The notes under the pieces are model-generated. The model had not been told where the DNA came from. It worked only from the letters and a program-made list of their open reading frames with translations, and did no database searches. This document shows, piece by piece, positions 1-11,945 of a stretch of DNA of 64,000 nucleotides. Position numbers and translations under genes: made by a program. The DNA is from Heliocidaris erythrogramma (taxonomy: Eukaryota; Echinodermata; Echinoidea; Camarodonta; Echinometridae), in assembly GCA_025617745.1 (NCBI GenBank), contig CM046853.1, forward strand, positions 12,850,974 through 12,914,973, given 5' to 3'. Position 1 is the stretch's first letter, and each line of letters opens with the position of its first letter.

Positions 1-2968
1 AAAAAGTACCCAATCAAGGGGGCATGGGGGGGGGGGGGGGGGGGTACTTAGGTATGCCAGTTAGGTTTCAAGAGAGGGGGCACTGGCCAGATTTCTCCCT
101 ATGTAAATCCTTCACTACTCAAGTTGTGATTAATACCAAGGGTACATGTAATAATTCAGCATGCTTCATGAAGCACTTACTCATGTTACATGTTGGCAGA
201 TATAGGCTTCCTAATTGTTTTCATGTGAACATTGAAGTGTTATAATTCAACAGACAAAGAGAGATAGAAGGGGTTATAATCGGTTCCTTCACTTCTCTCA
301 GTGAAATTGGGGCAGGCGGGCGGCAGGCACCAGACATGAGCGTGGGAATCCTAGCCAATGGTTGCCACGGCAGCACGTCTCATCAATCAGAGAATGATAG
401 AGGAAAAAAATGCAAAGAAAATAATGTTCATGGTCTGTGAACTGCAACCAAGGACAACCCATTCATACAATATTTCATCAAGAATGTTGTTTTATTCACT
501 GCCCTTCTCCTCGAAGGTGGATGTGTATTTTGGCTCTTTGTGCATTATTTTGATGACTTGACTTAATATTTTCCTGAAACAACAAAATATAATTAAAGCA
601 TTTGTGACCATCCTCTCTTTGCAATGACATCTCATGAGTCAATACTAAATTAGAAAATATCTCTTTAGGTTAATCGGAACTCCCAAATCAAAACCTAAGT
701 TGTCTATCAATTTACCTGCTTTCTGAAGTTTGAATTTTGATTGAATATGAGGTTTTAGCATTTAACCATTATTTCTTGTTTGATATCTGAAAAGGAAACT
801 AAGTTTACCAATATTTGCTTTTTCTTTAGAAGGTGTTAAGTAGTTAGTAGCATTCTTGAATATATTTCTGAGCATTTCTTCAGATATTGTTGCTTATTTT
901 CCCTTTGAACTCATAATGTGACTTCTGGAAAGTTATTTGCATTAATTTATTTTTATGAAAGATTTAAAACATGATACCTCATCATGGAAAGTTGAGACCA
1001 GGTTGGAATGTGAATCATTTACCAAAGCTTGTTCAGAAAATAGATTTACCACCACTATTCAAGTCTACATCAAATAAAGAAATTAAATGTGTCCTCTTGA
1101 CATTTTCATCCCACATTCTTTTCTGGTCTCTTGCAAACTTTGGGTTTGGTCTCTAACATTCCTGCACGCAATCCTCTCCCAGACTTGAAAAAATGCTATC
1201 AAACAGAAATACTTCTTTACTTTTACTGGTCCAGCGGCCCCAGCCAAGATTTAACACCCTAAAACTGGTTATTCTAAACCCAAATGTGAGGTTTCCTTAG
1301 TTACCGAGGTTAGACCGTTGTTTGTTTTTTCTTCCCTGTTTGGTTCATTTTGTTGCAGAATGGTGATTTATGATTGGATAAGCGGGATTGCTTAACAGAA
1401 ATTCTAGATTCAATTTGATGAGGGCAAATAAGAAGTTTGCCTCCTGATGGGGTAACAGTAAATGAAAAGTTCTTGACAGAAGTCACTCAGTATTTGAACA
1501 CTTGAACCCAAGCCAGAAAGCAAAGCATGAAAGTGCCTTTTCTCTCTTTATTCTTTGATTCCCCAACTCGTCTTGTGATTGACTGCACTCAGTTGCTGGT
1601 TTCTAATTAGTCTATGGTGTTCTATTATTATTAGGTCAGTTGTTTGTACATTTAGTTACAATTATAGACAGTGTGACGTGGTATATGTCTTGCTTTTCTT
1701 TTGACTTTGTTTAACTAGTTTCTTTTATTTATTTTTTATGGGATACTTTCATAAATAAAGCTATTGTGTTCAGTTAGAAACCCTTAAACCATAGATTTAT
1801 TTTATCCTGTAAAGTGAATTTCAAGGGTAAAGCTTACTGTTAGGAAATTTGAGCATCTCCAAAACGGAGATCCTGACCTTGGAAATGATCTCCCCTATCA
1901 TTGAGAAAATTGATCTGCATTATGGATCATCTGCATAACTAATCTTTATGACTGAAAATGATGATTACAATCAGACATGGATCATGGATGTCAATGATAC
2001 TGTCAGACATTATCAGATACACTTCAATCAGTTAGAATTTGTTTTGCACTCTCTGTGTCTAGGAAGAGCCTTGTCTGTTTTGCTCATTTCATGATAGTTT
2101 AGTTTAGTATCAAAAGGATGCTTAGGTCATAGGTTTTATGGAGGATTGTGAGTGGTCCTTGGTTTTGAAGAGACTAATAGTAAACAGTGATCTGTCTTGC
2201 ATTATTAAGCAATCAATCAGGCAGACGATGTACGTTTGATCATACAATAATAACTTGCTCAATCTTAGTAGATTTCCCATCTATTCATCTAGATTAGTTA
2301 TGGGATTAATTTGAGATCAAGAACATCGTTGAGCTAGCCATGACATATCCCAGTCATTTATCAAGGTGACATATTACTAGTCTCTCAGTCAGTCTCTGCA
2401 TCATATCGCCTCTATCCAGTAGCTTCATAAAATCATTTCATGTGTAGCATGATGCTTGATTATAAACACAATCAGTGAGCATTAAGCATTGAGCATTTAT
2501 CTTTGAAAATAGCTGGTACATTCTTTTTGCCTGCAGGATAAAAGATACTTATCAACACCCTTGCAATGTTGTTAGTGAAAATATGTTCTGCATTTTGATC
2601 AGTAATTTTAGTAATTCAGCTTCTTATTACCTTTTATTGATTGTGATGATTGCTTTTATCATTCCACATTTATTCTGAAAAACAAACCATCTTCAGATTT
2701 TGTGAAGGCATCTTAAAATTTTACCTAAATTGGGGCAAATTTGTCAGTGTCTTTGCATTAATCTGAGCCTACCACATCCAATGACATTATGTGGGATTAT
2801 TGTGAGTCATTGCCAAGAAAATTTTGTTAGATTCACATGATCATTTATGTACCTTGACCTCAGTCACCTTAACTCGCTTCACAAAGCTATTTTCTACATG
2901 CTTTAATCAAGGAGTTCTGTGATAACTCCTTGCTTTGATTAATCAAAATTGTTGAGGAATTTGGTTTG
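1..2968. other. non-coding DNA, no gene seen
   Basis: AT-rich single-copy-looking sequence. The only short open frames have no recognisable protein content and no convincing splice borders. A run of 19 G lies at 26-44. It is probably upstream plexin intron, since the plexin sema-domain exons must lie to the left of the window. Confidence 0.5.
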
Positions 2969-3018
2969 CAATTGATTAATAAGCTCAGTGCAATTGATTA
3001 ATAAGCTCAGTGCAATTG
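2969..3018. repeat. 22-bp tandem repeat, two units
   Basis: The unit CAATTGATTAATAAGCTCAG plus TG occurs twice head to tail (2969-2990 and 2991-3012) and is followed by a third CAATTG. The two copies are identical, which suggests recent slippage. Confidence 0.85.
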
Positions 3019-3149
3019 CAGTAGTTAGCACAGCATGGTGGCTACTTAGGTCATTTGTCTTTGAATTAGTTTTTCTAAAATATTTTCAGAATTTTATGGT
3101 TGAGGCATATAGCACAAACATATGAATTTGTCATGTTCACTTAACGCGA

Positions 3150-3545
3150 ACCGGTCGTGATCCCCGATCTTTCGACAGAAATTTGGCGAAAACACGTCCT
3201 TTTCGGCACATTTTAAATCATATCTCGAGAACCGCGCAAGATTTTTCATGGGGGCAAACGGTTTATAAAACTTTGATTAATTCTACATCTCATGATATCA
3301 GTTATTTTTTAATTGAATGAAAAAAACCGCCGTCTATTTTCGACTGAAAATGCATGGTTTCATGCTTTTTGTGTGAGGAGAAGCACTTTTTGCACTCATT
3401 GCTCTCGTATTCCTCCTATAGCTTCTGACTTACGTGTCAAAATGTATGGGGGCAAAGACTAGCAAATAGCCAGGATGCTACTCTTTCTTGTGATATCAGG
3501 TTCGTCCTGATTGGTCGAAAAAAACCGCCGTCTATTTTGCATAAT
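3150..3545. repeat. diverged tandem pair, ~198-bp unit
   Basis: Two head-to-tail units about 198 bp apart share the block AAAAAAACCGCCGTCTATTT (ending at 3340 and 3538), an ATGGGGGCAAA block and a TGATATCAG block, while the sequence between these blocks has drifted. The region is less AT-rich than its surroundings. No reading frame is seen. It looks like an old satellite-like or transposon-internal repeat of unknown family. Confidence 0.7.
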
Positions 3546-5119
3546 TCAAAAGAAACATAGCAAAAAAGATGTCATGTATATAAAGCACGTACAGTATGTA
3601 ATGCTGCGTATTATAGGCTCGATTTGGACTGTGCCATTGTAAAACGGGGTGCATCAATCCAATGTGTGTGTTGAACGACCGTGAATGCGAATTGAGCAGT
3701 CGTTACAGCTGTGGAGTGATATGTTGAATACCGTGGATGAAATGGATGAATCATGTCGAATGAGTATGATTTTACACCTTGAAAACTAGCAATGTAGAGT
3801 AATCAAGAGACTGTAAAAGCATATCTGCATCCATCAAGATTTGATATCCATTTGCTTTAATCTTATAAAATCAATTATGTACTCTTGATTAGTTTTGTTT
3901 AAGTCTTGGTGCAGGAAAAATATCAGACTTTATTTTTAAGAAGATACTATCAAAGTTAATTATATAAAGAGTGAAGAAGGAACATAATGTAGGGATATGG
4001 AAGTCAAAGTATTTTGGTATGTTGATAGTTACCTTCAAGTTTGTGTAGGTACCAAGTGCTTTATATGGTACACAGGAAGCTGATAATCACAGCCTCTTCC
4101 TTGAGATTAAACAACGCTCAGTCTGATTGATTAGACCCCATGGTCTACCCCCATACTTGAAGACAAGGGGATAATAAGGATAATAATATACTTGAAGACA
4201 AAGGATAAGAAGGAAAATAAAGAGTCTACGCAGTATGTATATTTTAATATCAAGACTATGGGTTTCCATCCTCCACAAACTGACAGCCAATTGATCTTTG
4301 AAAAGTAAAAAAAAACACAAACCAGACAAAATAATAGAAGGTTGCTTTACATGGTTAAAGATAAAAATTTGCGTATTTTGATATTGATATTTCTTGCTTG
4401 GTTTTAAAGTTTAAACACCAGTGCATGGGATATTCGCATGATTAGTTGCATAGGTTTTCTTTTTGATTCCGTCATCATGAAATTGAATGATAGAAGATGA
4501 ATTAGAGACTGCATTCATGTGCGTTTGGAGTACTTATAAGTATGTAGTAGGAATCACAGTCTGTGACGATGGTAAGATATGTTGACTGATGCGATCTATC
4601 CTAGCTAGGGTTCAATACAAGACATAACAGGAATGGCCAGCTACTAATGACAATGTTGCATGTCAAGTGAATACTATCTTGCTCGGGAAACAGATGGCTG
4701 CACTGCTAATATAAAATGAGAGGGGGATTCAATCTTTTAGTTATAATGATAAAAGACATTCAACTTTCTAATGATTATGAATAGATCTATGTTTCTGAGA
4801 AAAATAGAGAGGAATGAGGAATATGAAATATCATGTAATGATGGTAGTATAACAACATCACTTCAACAAAAAGCCATTGTGTTTAAAGGGCCAAATTATG
4901 AAGTAGTATAGTCTCAAAGTTTCAAACGCCGTAGCATCAAAATACCCGTAAAGTATTCAAATTAGTATCTGCTAAGGAAAGTACTAATAGTACTTTACAG
5001 TGGGAGGACTGGATTTTATAGACAGATTCATTTCAATTGATATTAGTAATAAAACATGTTTTTCCCCTAGAATAAGATTATACTGGTAGCCAGGAAATGG
5101 CTTGGTATACAACATTCAG
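3546..5119. other. non-coding DNA, no gene seen
   Basis: No exon or element recognised. A short imperfect repeat of ACTTGAAGACAA(A/G)G occurs at about 4155 and 4190. Confidence 0.45.
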
Positions 5120-5664
5120 TTAAAGAGAAAGTTGAGTTCTGGGAGAGGTGAAAAATAATTTGTAAGCTTTCTCATTCCTTTTATGTCAGTTTGGAAGAAC
5201 ATCATACCAGAAAAGTCTTCTGAAGTAGGATTGCTCTTCATATGCTCTCATATTTGAAATATGACGAGAAATAGCTGAAATGTTCGGGACGAACACTCAT
5301 GCCACTAGTGTGTGCAGCAGTGTTGTATTCAAGGCTGGCACTTCCGAGTCACCCTGGCTGCTGACAAATGATATCTTCCATAGGTTTTGTACATGTGACT
5401 CAGTCCGAGGCCAAGGCCAAGGCCACTAAATTATGGTCTTGAGGCCGGCCTCAAATACAACACTGGTGTGCCGTCCCATATACCCAATGCTGTGTGCAGT
5501 ACATGTGCTTTTCAGCGAGATTGTGTCAATTTCATATCATTTTGATGATTCTGATCCTTACAGGATAACACAAATTCTCATGTAGACATGATCAACCTTT
5601 CCCAATTGCTTTGAGACAGTTTCTTTCATAATGTAATTCCATGACCAGAACTCAACTCTATCTG
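5120..5664. repeat. dispersed repeat A, copy 1 (interrupted)
   Basis: This stretch is clearly related to 59553-59906 in an HSP90B1 intron. Shared blocks include TTTGGAAGAACATCATA, GAGAAATAGCTG and TGTGTGCAG, with the later TGTAGACAT and TTTCTTTCA blocks in the same order. This copy is longer because a small inverted-repeat element sits inside it at 5320-5463. No coding capacity is evident, so it is probably a non-autonomous element of unknown family. Confidence 0.8.
5320..5463. mobile_element. 144-bp MITE nested in repeat A
   Basis: The ends are inverted: GTGTTGTATTCAAGGCTGGC at the left, and at the right the complement of GTGTTGTATTTGAGGCCGGC. The related repeat copy at 59.7 kb lacks this segment, which supports an insertion. 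No clear target duplication is visible. The interior has short GGCCAAG iterations. Confidence 0.75.
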
Positions 5665-5900
5665 TAAAGCAAGTTTGAGAACATGACCTTGATAAGGAGA
5701 GGAACAAGGCCAAGAATGTAGGAAGGAAGAGATCAATAAAAGCCCTTTTCCTCCACACTCCTCATGGGACTATGGATGATGAGTGCGGCTGGTTTTGATG
5801 TGAGAGGAGAAAGCAGTGATTTTCTCTGCAAAGTGTTCAGAAATTCAGAAAAGGGGCATTCCTGTCCTCTTCACATCTTCCTGGCAATTGTTCTATGTTC

Positions 5901-6504
5901 TTAAAGGGAACTCTCACACCAACCTTAATAGCAAGTTGCTTTGAAAGAAAGAGGAAAAATTAGAGAAGCCGATTGGTGAAAGTTTGAACGAAATCGGACA
6001 AGCAATAAGAAAGTTATGAATTTTTGAAAGTTGTAATCACTATACATATGGGAATTTCAAATTGGCCGAATAGGTAATGTCACTGTGATGTAGCTGTGGA
6101 CTACCCCCCCCCCCCCATTCGTTCTATCGCACAAAATGACTAAAATGACACTTTTTTCAAAATGTATTACTCAGTAGGATCTTTTTCTTTCATGAGGACC
6201 TATAACAATATGCTATCTCCAATATATTTTGAGTACTGCCCCGAGGGTAAAAGCGCCTCGAAGAAAACCGCAAATTAATGATATTTTTGTGTACGACAAA
6301 CGGGAGAGTTGTCCACAAAAATGTCACAATCGACTCACCAAATTGCCAATTTGAGATTCGCATAGATGTAGTGATCTCATTTTTCAAGCATCCATAACTT
6401 TCTTAGTCCTTGTCCGATTTCTTTCAAACTTTCACCATCCTGTTTTTCTTATTTTCCTGCTTTCACACAAATCATGTTATTACCAAGGTTGGATTGCCCT
6501 TTAA
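5901..6504 (+). mobile_element. TTAA-flanked MITE, copy 1
   Basis: A non-autonomous element of about 596 bp bounded by TTAA on both sides (5901-5904 and 6501-6504), with ends AGGG...CCCT. Its arms are long imperfect inverted repeats: GTGAAAGTTTGAACGAAATC near the left returns as its near-complement near the right. A second copy lies at 13973-14565 in opposite orientation. The TTAA target is typical of piggyBac-type elements, so a piggyBac-derived MITE is inferred. A poly-C tract (about 6105-6117) is specific to this copy. Confidence 0.8.
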
Positions 6505-8211
6505 ATATTGATATTTCACACCAATGTGAATAGAAAACTTAAATTAGATTATCAAATATGTTCATTCAATGTTTGACAGTGAGCAGTTTGCTATTCATTC
6601 AGTCACGTGTTCATATATGAGTTCTCTTTGGAAATATACTGATCTTTTCCTTTTCTTGGTTATGGAAGACTAAAAAAATTGATTCTTGAGACATTGTGAT
6701 GACAGTATGGTTTAGTAATATGATTATTGCCTTAGATAGTCACTTTCAATAGCAGTTCAGAATATTCAGTTGGTTTTAACTTGAAATTTGAAAGGTTAAC
6801 CAAAACATGTGAAAATCAGTGCTTCTGTCTTTCTCATCTAGCTTATTTTAGAAGATGAAAGAATATACATGCAATATTATCATCCTGCTATAAGGTTTAC
6901 AGCACCCATAGATTGGATGAATCATGATATAAAGATTAGGTCTATACTGTGGGGAAAAGGAATGGGAGTATGTTGTTCTTAAGGATTTAATCCATGATTA
7001 ACATTTGGCTGGGAATTTTGTTAAAACAAGCTAACTGTTGGATATACAATGTACACAGTGTTATAAACCTACTAACCCCAAACTATGTAAGCCAGACTGG
7101 CTGATATAAAATTTCTGTAGCTTTTCCATCATTCAAATTCATAGATTATTTTCACTATTTTTGCATGTAATTATAAAGCTTATAAAAAACAACTACCGGT
7201 AATTACTTCCCCAGTGTTGATAATAATATGCTTTCCTGAACATATATTGTAGATTGCTTGCTGTTTAGTATTCTAGCTACCGTTTGAATTAGTAAAGGGG
7301 TAAATGATAATATATTTTTAAAGTTGAAAGTAATTGTGTGAATTCTGAAAAGTAATCTTAATTTAAAAATCTTATCCTTGCCCTACTTCTTTTTGATGAA
7401 TTTATTTCTTTTCGTATCTTGTCTCTAATAAATCTCCTTACTTCTCTTCTGGTTCTTTGATCATCGTCTCTTTCCATACCCCTTCTCATCCTTTCTCTTC
7501 ACTCTCTTTCTCTTCACTCTCTTTCTCCTTCCTGTTTCCCTCTTTCCCTCCTCTTGCATCTTGTCAAGTACATCTCTTACACCACGCTCTTCTTGAAACC
7601 TAAATTTCAAATATATAGGTAGCTCAATAACATGCTGGGACTAGTCACTGTACCTCAGCACCCATTGTCAATATGAGCATTGGACACCACCATTAGCCAT
7701 CTAACCATGATCTAGCCATCATTTAAGTGGAGAGAATTTATTGATCAACCTCTCATTCTTTCTCAAGTGCAAGCAAAGGGTACTTGGTTTTTGATAAAAC
7801 ACAGATTGTAGACAGCAAATAAAGAAAAGAGATTTGGGGCAAACTGCATGTTCTTAAATGGGTGCCTATACAGTCAACTTCCGTTATAGATGTGCTGATT
7901 AAAAGGGTAAACAAAAGAGCTTGTTATTTCATTTTTATAGGGGTCATATTTAGGAATTTTTCCGCTTGCCAGCTCAGCTCTAGATGTTTGGTGCATGTTG
8001 TAGACAAAACATTCACCCGATTGTAAATCAAACACTTATGTGTACATCTATATTGTTTGATTAACATAATTTTATGTTGTCATTTAAGTACCTATTATTC
8101 AAAAGCACATGCAACAAGGTCATTTATTAATCTTTCATTCTCACATTAAAAAAAAAGTAATTGGAATTGTGGGGTTGATCTCGAAATGGCTTAATTTTTC
8201 TATCAGTAGTC
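6505..8211. other. non-coding DNA, pyrimidine-rich tract
   Basis: No gene recognised. About 7430-7565 is a strongly pyrimidine-biased stretch with repeats of CTCTTCACTCTCTTT. Confidence 0.45.
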
Positions 8212-8575
8212 GGGTTCACACGGAGGGAGCTATATTTTAAGTTTCGCTTGTAGTTTCAAAACTTTAAGTTTCCTTGCAGTTCTAGTACCACAAGCGAGCT
8301 CGTGGTTAACGCTGAAACCACGAGGGGGAGGGGTCCTCCATCGCAGTTTTGGACTGTGTGGACAGAATTAACTAAGTTTCGCAAGCTCGTGGTTAACGAT
8401 GACCTCTCTCTTCATGTTAAACTTCCAGGTTATACCCTTCCCACGAATTATGAACACAGGATCTATATGTGTACTGAACACACAATTGGTATCTACTTCC
8501 GGTGTTCACAATGACGATCGCTCGGCTTGTAGTTTCAGAACAACGAGCATCGTTGTTCTGGGCCCGTGTGAACCC
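8212..8575. mobile_element. MITE with GGGTTCACACGG ends
   Basis: GGGTTCACACGG at 8212-8223 is matched by its exact complement CCGTGTGAACCC at 8564-8575. The interior contains repeated short blocks such as CTCGTGGTTAACG and TTGTAGTTTCA. A related fragment is seen at about 53048-53115. Short open frames inside it show no protein similarity. The family is not identified and no target duplication is obvious. Confidence 0.75.
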
Positions 8576-10120
8576 TCGTCGTGGTTATTAAGTCATTATT
8601 CCGTTAACCTAAAGTTTCCCTAATGTAAAGTTTTGGAACCATAAATCCTGTATGAACATAGCTATTATCTTTGAACCTTGTTTGCTGTCTCTAGCCTTCA
8701 GTTTAAGGTGCTATAAAAGTTTGTGTATTTAAGAGGAAGCTCCCAATTTAGATAGCTTCTTCACATTTAAAGAATGTTTAATCACTGCACCCATTAGCAA
8801 GATCTAAGTGTGTTGCCATTTTTTAACCAAATCTCAATTTTTACCAATTAGGCCAGTATGGAAGTGTCATAACTGAAAAGAAACAATGTTTCAATAGGTT
8901 TCGTCGTCAATGTAATATGACAATAACAGTTTTTCCAAAAGTAAACTTCTTTTTGAGAAGCAAATTGCTGTTACAAATTCAGTGATTTTTAAACAATCAT
9001 TCACTACGTTCTTAAAAAGAATGTAAATGAAAACAATATGAACAACTTTTTTTTCGTGCAATATGTGCTTGTATGGATCATGGAATATCATGGAATGAGA
9101 AAATGACAGTCAGAACAGCATAAGAATCTTTCAAATATCAGTAAAAATGAATATTTTCCAGTCAATGTTTTCACTAAAAATGTTGGACAGACTTTCCTTC
9201 CAAAGTGGCAGAAAGTTTTCAAAAGTCAGATGACAAGGAGAGGTAATAAGTTCATGATCCCTGGGAGGCTTATTCTGGGAATGTTCTGCTCAAGTTCATA
9301 CAGTAAAGTCATTCCCAGTACACCTGTTGGCATTCTTCTTGCATTGAGGGTGGGTGTAAAAAAAACCCTCCAGCTATATACAGGTGGACAAGCATCATGT
9401 TGAAAGGTCTGTTGCCATGGCGATGTCACTTAATAAAGTATAGGAATGTCAGTTTTGAGTTTTCTCAAGATGGTGATGATTTATCATGTAAAGGTTTACT
9501 TGTCATATCATGCGGAACCCAAGAAAACTCTATGCTATTTCATTTTCAAATCCCAAGGCAATGTACTGATGGAATAGATGTCAACATGTTTCTCTTCTTA
9601 TGTCATATCAGTCAGCTCAGCTTTCTCCATGCATGTGAAATGACAAAAATCATGCACGCATACCCTACATGCTAACATGCAAGTTGGAATGGCAAGGATG
9701 TCAAAAAAAGTTGTCAAGAAAGTGGTGGGATATAATTGATTGAAAAGAATATTGGAATCACTATAAACATAAACAGCTAGTGTCAAGAATACAATATTCT
9801 TGACATGCCATAAATCACAAATAATATTTTAAAAAATGAAGTGGTCATATCATACATGTTCCTTTCAGGGAAGTGTAAGACTTTACATTTCCCTGTTCCT
9901 TTCATGCTTTTCTTTCTTTCTGTTCATTTTATGTATATAGGTGATTCTTCGCTAAGTGTCTACTTTCGAGTTTCTGGAAAACAGAAAAAAAATATTTGCT
10001 TTTTGACATGCTCATTCACTTTTTATATGCACAAACATCTCTACTACCGGGAAAATAGGTTTGGCACGATCTTTACAAGGTTTATTTTACTTATCCTGCC
10101 CATTTTTTCGGCATTGTTCA
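8576..10120. other. non-coding DNA with one perfect hairpin
   Basis: No exon recognised. At 9781-9805 there is a perfect 11-bp stem with a 3-nt loop (TGTCAAGAATA, CAA, then the complement). Confidence 0.45.
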
Positions 10121-10369
10121 CTGCATTGCGTCATATCCGTCACATTTGAGAGTAATGAGTACTGAACATTAGAAATTCGTCATTGATAGATTTTTTTTCT
10201 TTCTTATGCTGCATTAAACGGATCTATAGATATAATTCGTCAAGATACTTCAAGATTTTTTATTTTTGGTGAACATAAAGCTATTTTAATTTACTTTATA
10301 ACCCACCGCCGAAGAAAAATCTCGCATTTTCGCAAAAGTGACACTTGTCACAATACTTTTTACCCATTT

Positions 10370-11160
10370 GCCTTAAAGCTGTTTTAATCATGCATTTATA
10401 GATGGTAGAGTAGTTTTCATTAGTCACTTTTCTTCAAATTTCATGGTTATTATTGCAATAGTTTAGGAATATCAAAGAATAAATTTACATGTGACGGATA
10501 TGACAAGCCGTGACGGATATGACAAGCCGTGACGGAGATGATCACTCATTTCATGCACGAGGATGGATGTGACTTTAAATTTGCCTTAAAGCTGTTTTAA
10601 TCATGCATTTATAGATAGTAGAATAGTTTTCATTTGTCACTTTTCTTCAAATTTCATGGTTATTATTGCAATAGTTTAGGAATATCAAAGAATAAATTTA
10701 CATGTGACGGATATGACAAGCCGTGACGGAGATGATCACTCATTTCATGCACGAGGATGGATGTGACTTTAAATTTGCCTTAAAGCTGTTTTAATCATGC
10801 ATTTATAGATAGTAGAATAGTTTTCATTTGTCACTTTTCTTCAAATTTCATGGTTATTATTGCAATAGTTTAGGAATATCAAAGAATAAATTTACATCGG
10901 ACGGATATGACAAGCCGTGACGGAGATGATCACTCATTTCATGCACGAGGATGGATGTGACTTTAAATTTGCCTTAAAGCTGTTTTAATCATGCATTTAT
11001 AGATAGTAGAATAGTTTTCATTTGTCACTTTTCTTCAAATTTCATGGTTATTATTGCAATAGTTTAGGAATATCAAAGAATAAATTTACATCGGACGGAT
11101 ATGACAAGCCGTGACGGAGATGATCACTCATTTCATGCACGCAATGGATGTGACTTTATA
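10370..11160. repeat. 194-bp tandem array, four units
   Basis: Units start with GCCTTAAAGCTGTTTTAATC at about 10370, 10583, 10777 and 10971. The last three are spaced exactly 194 bp apart and are nearly identical. The first unit is longer because GTGACGGATATGACAAGCC is itself doubled within it. Each unit ends in GTGACGGAGATGATCACTC and GGATGGATGTGAC blocks. Near identity implies recent amplification. Confidence 0.9.
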
Positions 11161-11687
11161 TTTATCAAAATGAATAGATACACAACATCGATCTCCATAC
11201 ACAAGTAGTTCAGTGCTCTAAACTATTTTATTCAATTTCATAAAGCGTGTTAAAATGTTTTTAAGTATATACAAAAGCAACAATATACGGCAATGACCAG
11301 TTGCCCAAGCATTGGCAAGACATGACAAATGCTTCCATACAAGTATTCATGGTCGTACACCTTGTATTTCGAGAGGTGGCTTTCTGTTAGTGATTAAAAA
11401 GTAAACCCAATCTCCAGAAGTGTCTTTAGTATGATTTAGCAAGTTCATGTTATGTGAGTTAGACAAGTTTATCGAAAGGAATAAAATTCCTTTTCCATTC
11501 CCTTTGTTAGGCTTTGTTTTGGTGATAGAATGTACCGTATACTAGTATACTAGGCGACTGCCTGTATAAAAGGAAATTCAATGTACATGGTGTTCAGTAC
11601 AAAACCATAAATACTAAATTTGCATCTCAATGTTTCTTCCACCTCTATTAAACATCTTTAGTTTTTAATATCGATGCAGCTTGAAGA

Positions 11688-11945
11688 TTAATGTAGTAAT
11701 ATGTGGTCAAATGAAGAAATAACAATTTTTATATGCTTCCTTTTAATTAAATCCCTGTATTCCTTGCTACTTCTCCGCCAACTTCTTCTGATTTTCCTCT
11801 GTGCCCGTTGACTTCTATTGGAGACAGGAACATAGCTTGCTTTCTTACGCTCTTGTTCTTTCTTTAGATATCTTTCTTTTAATGTTGGGTCACTTTTCTG
11901 ACGATCACGGTATCGCTTCGCACGTTCTGCGGGTGTAAGGGCCAT
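11688..11945 (-). CDS. small basic protein or exon, unknown function
   Basis: An 85-codon minus-strand frame beginning MALTPAERAKRYRDRQKSDP and continuing with a very basic, helix-prone region (KKEQERKK, RSQRAQRKIRRSWRR). Just upstream on the minus strand is a pyrimidine run ending in TTTTAG before G-ATG, which looks like a splice acceptor, so this may be one exon of a larger gene. I recall similar basic openings (TPAERxRRYRxRxKxDP) in uncharacterised, possibly transposon-linked proteins of marine invertebrates, but cannot confirm it here. No clear donor is visible, so the frame may simply end at 11688. It sits between clusters of the GTGACGGATATGAC motif, suggesting it belongs to that element. 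Confidence 0.45.
   Translation of the reverse strand: MALTPAERAKRYRDRQKSDPTLKERYLKKEQERKKASYVPVSNRSQRAQRKIRRSWRRSSKEYRDLIKRKHIKIVISSFDHILLH

Noticed and set aside
6190-6387. 65-codon minus-strand frame
   Set aside because: It lies wholly inside a TTAA-flanked MITE and has no protein-like composition.
10370-11160. CRISPR-like array
   Set aside because: The 194-bp units are uniform with no short repeats separated by unique spacers, and the DNA is eukaryotic.
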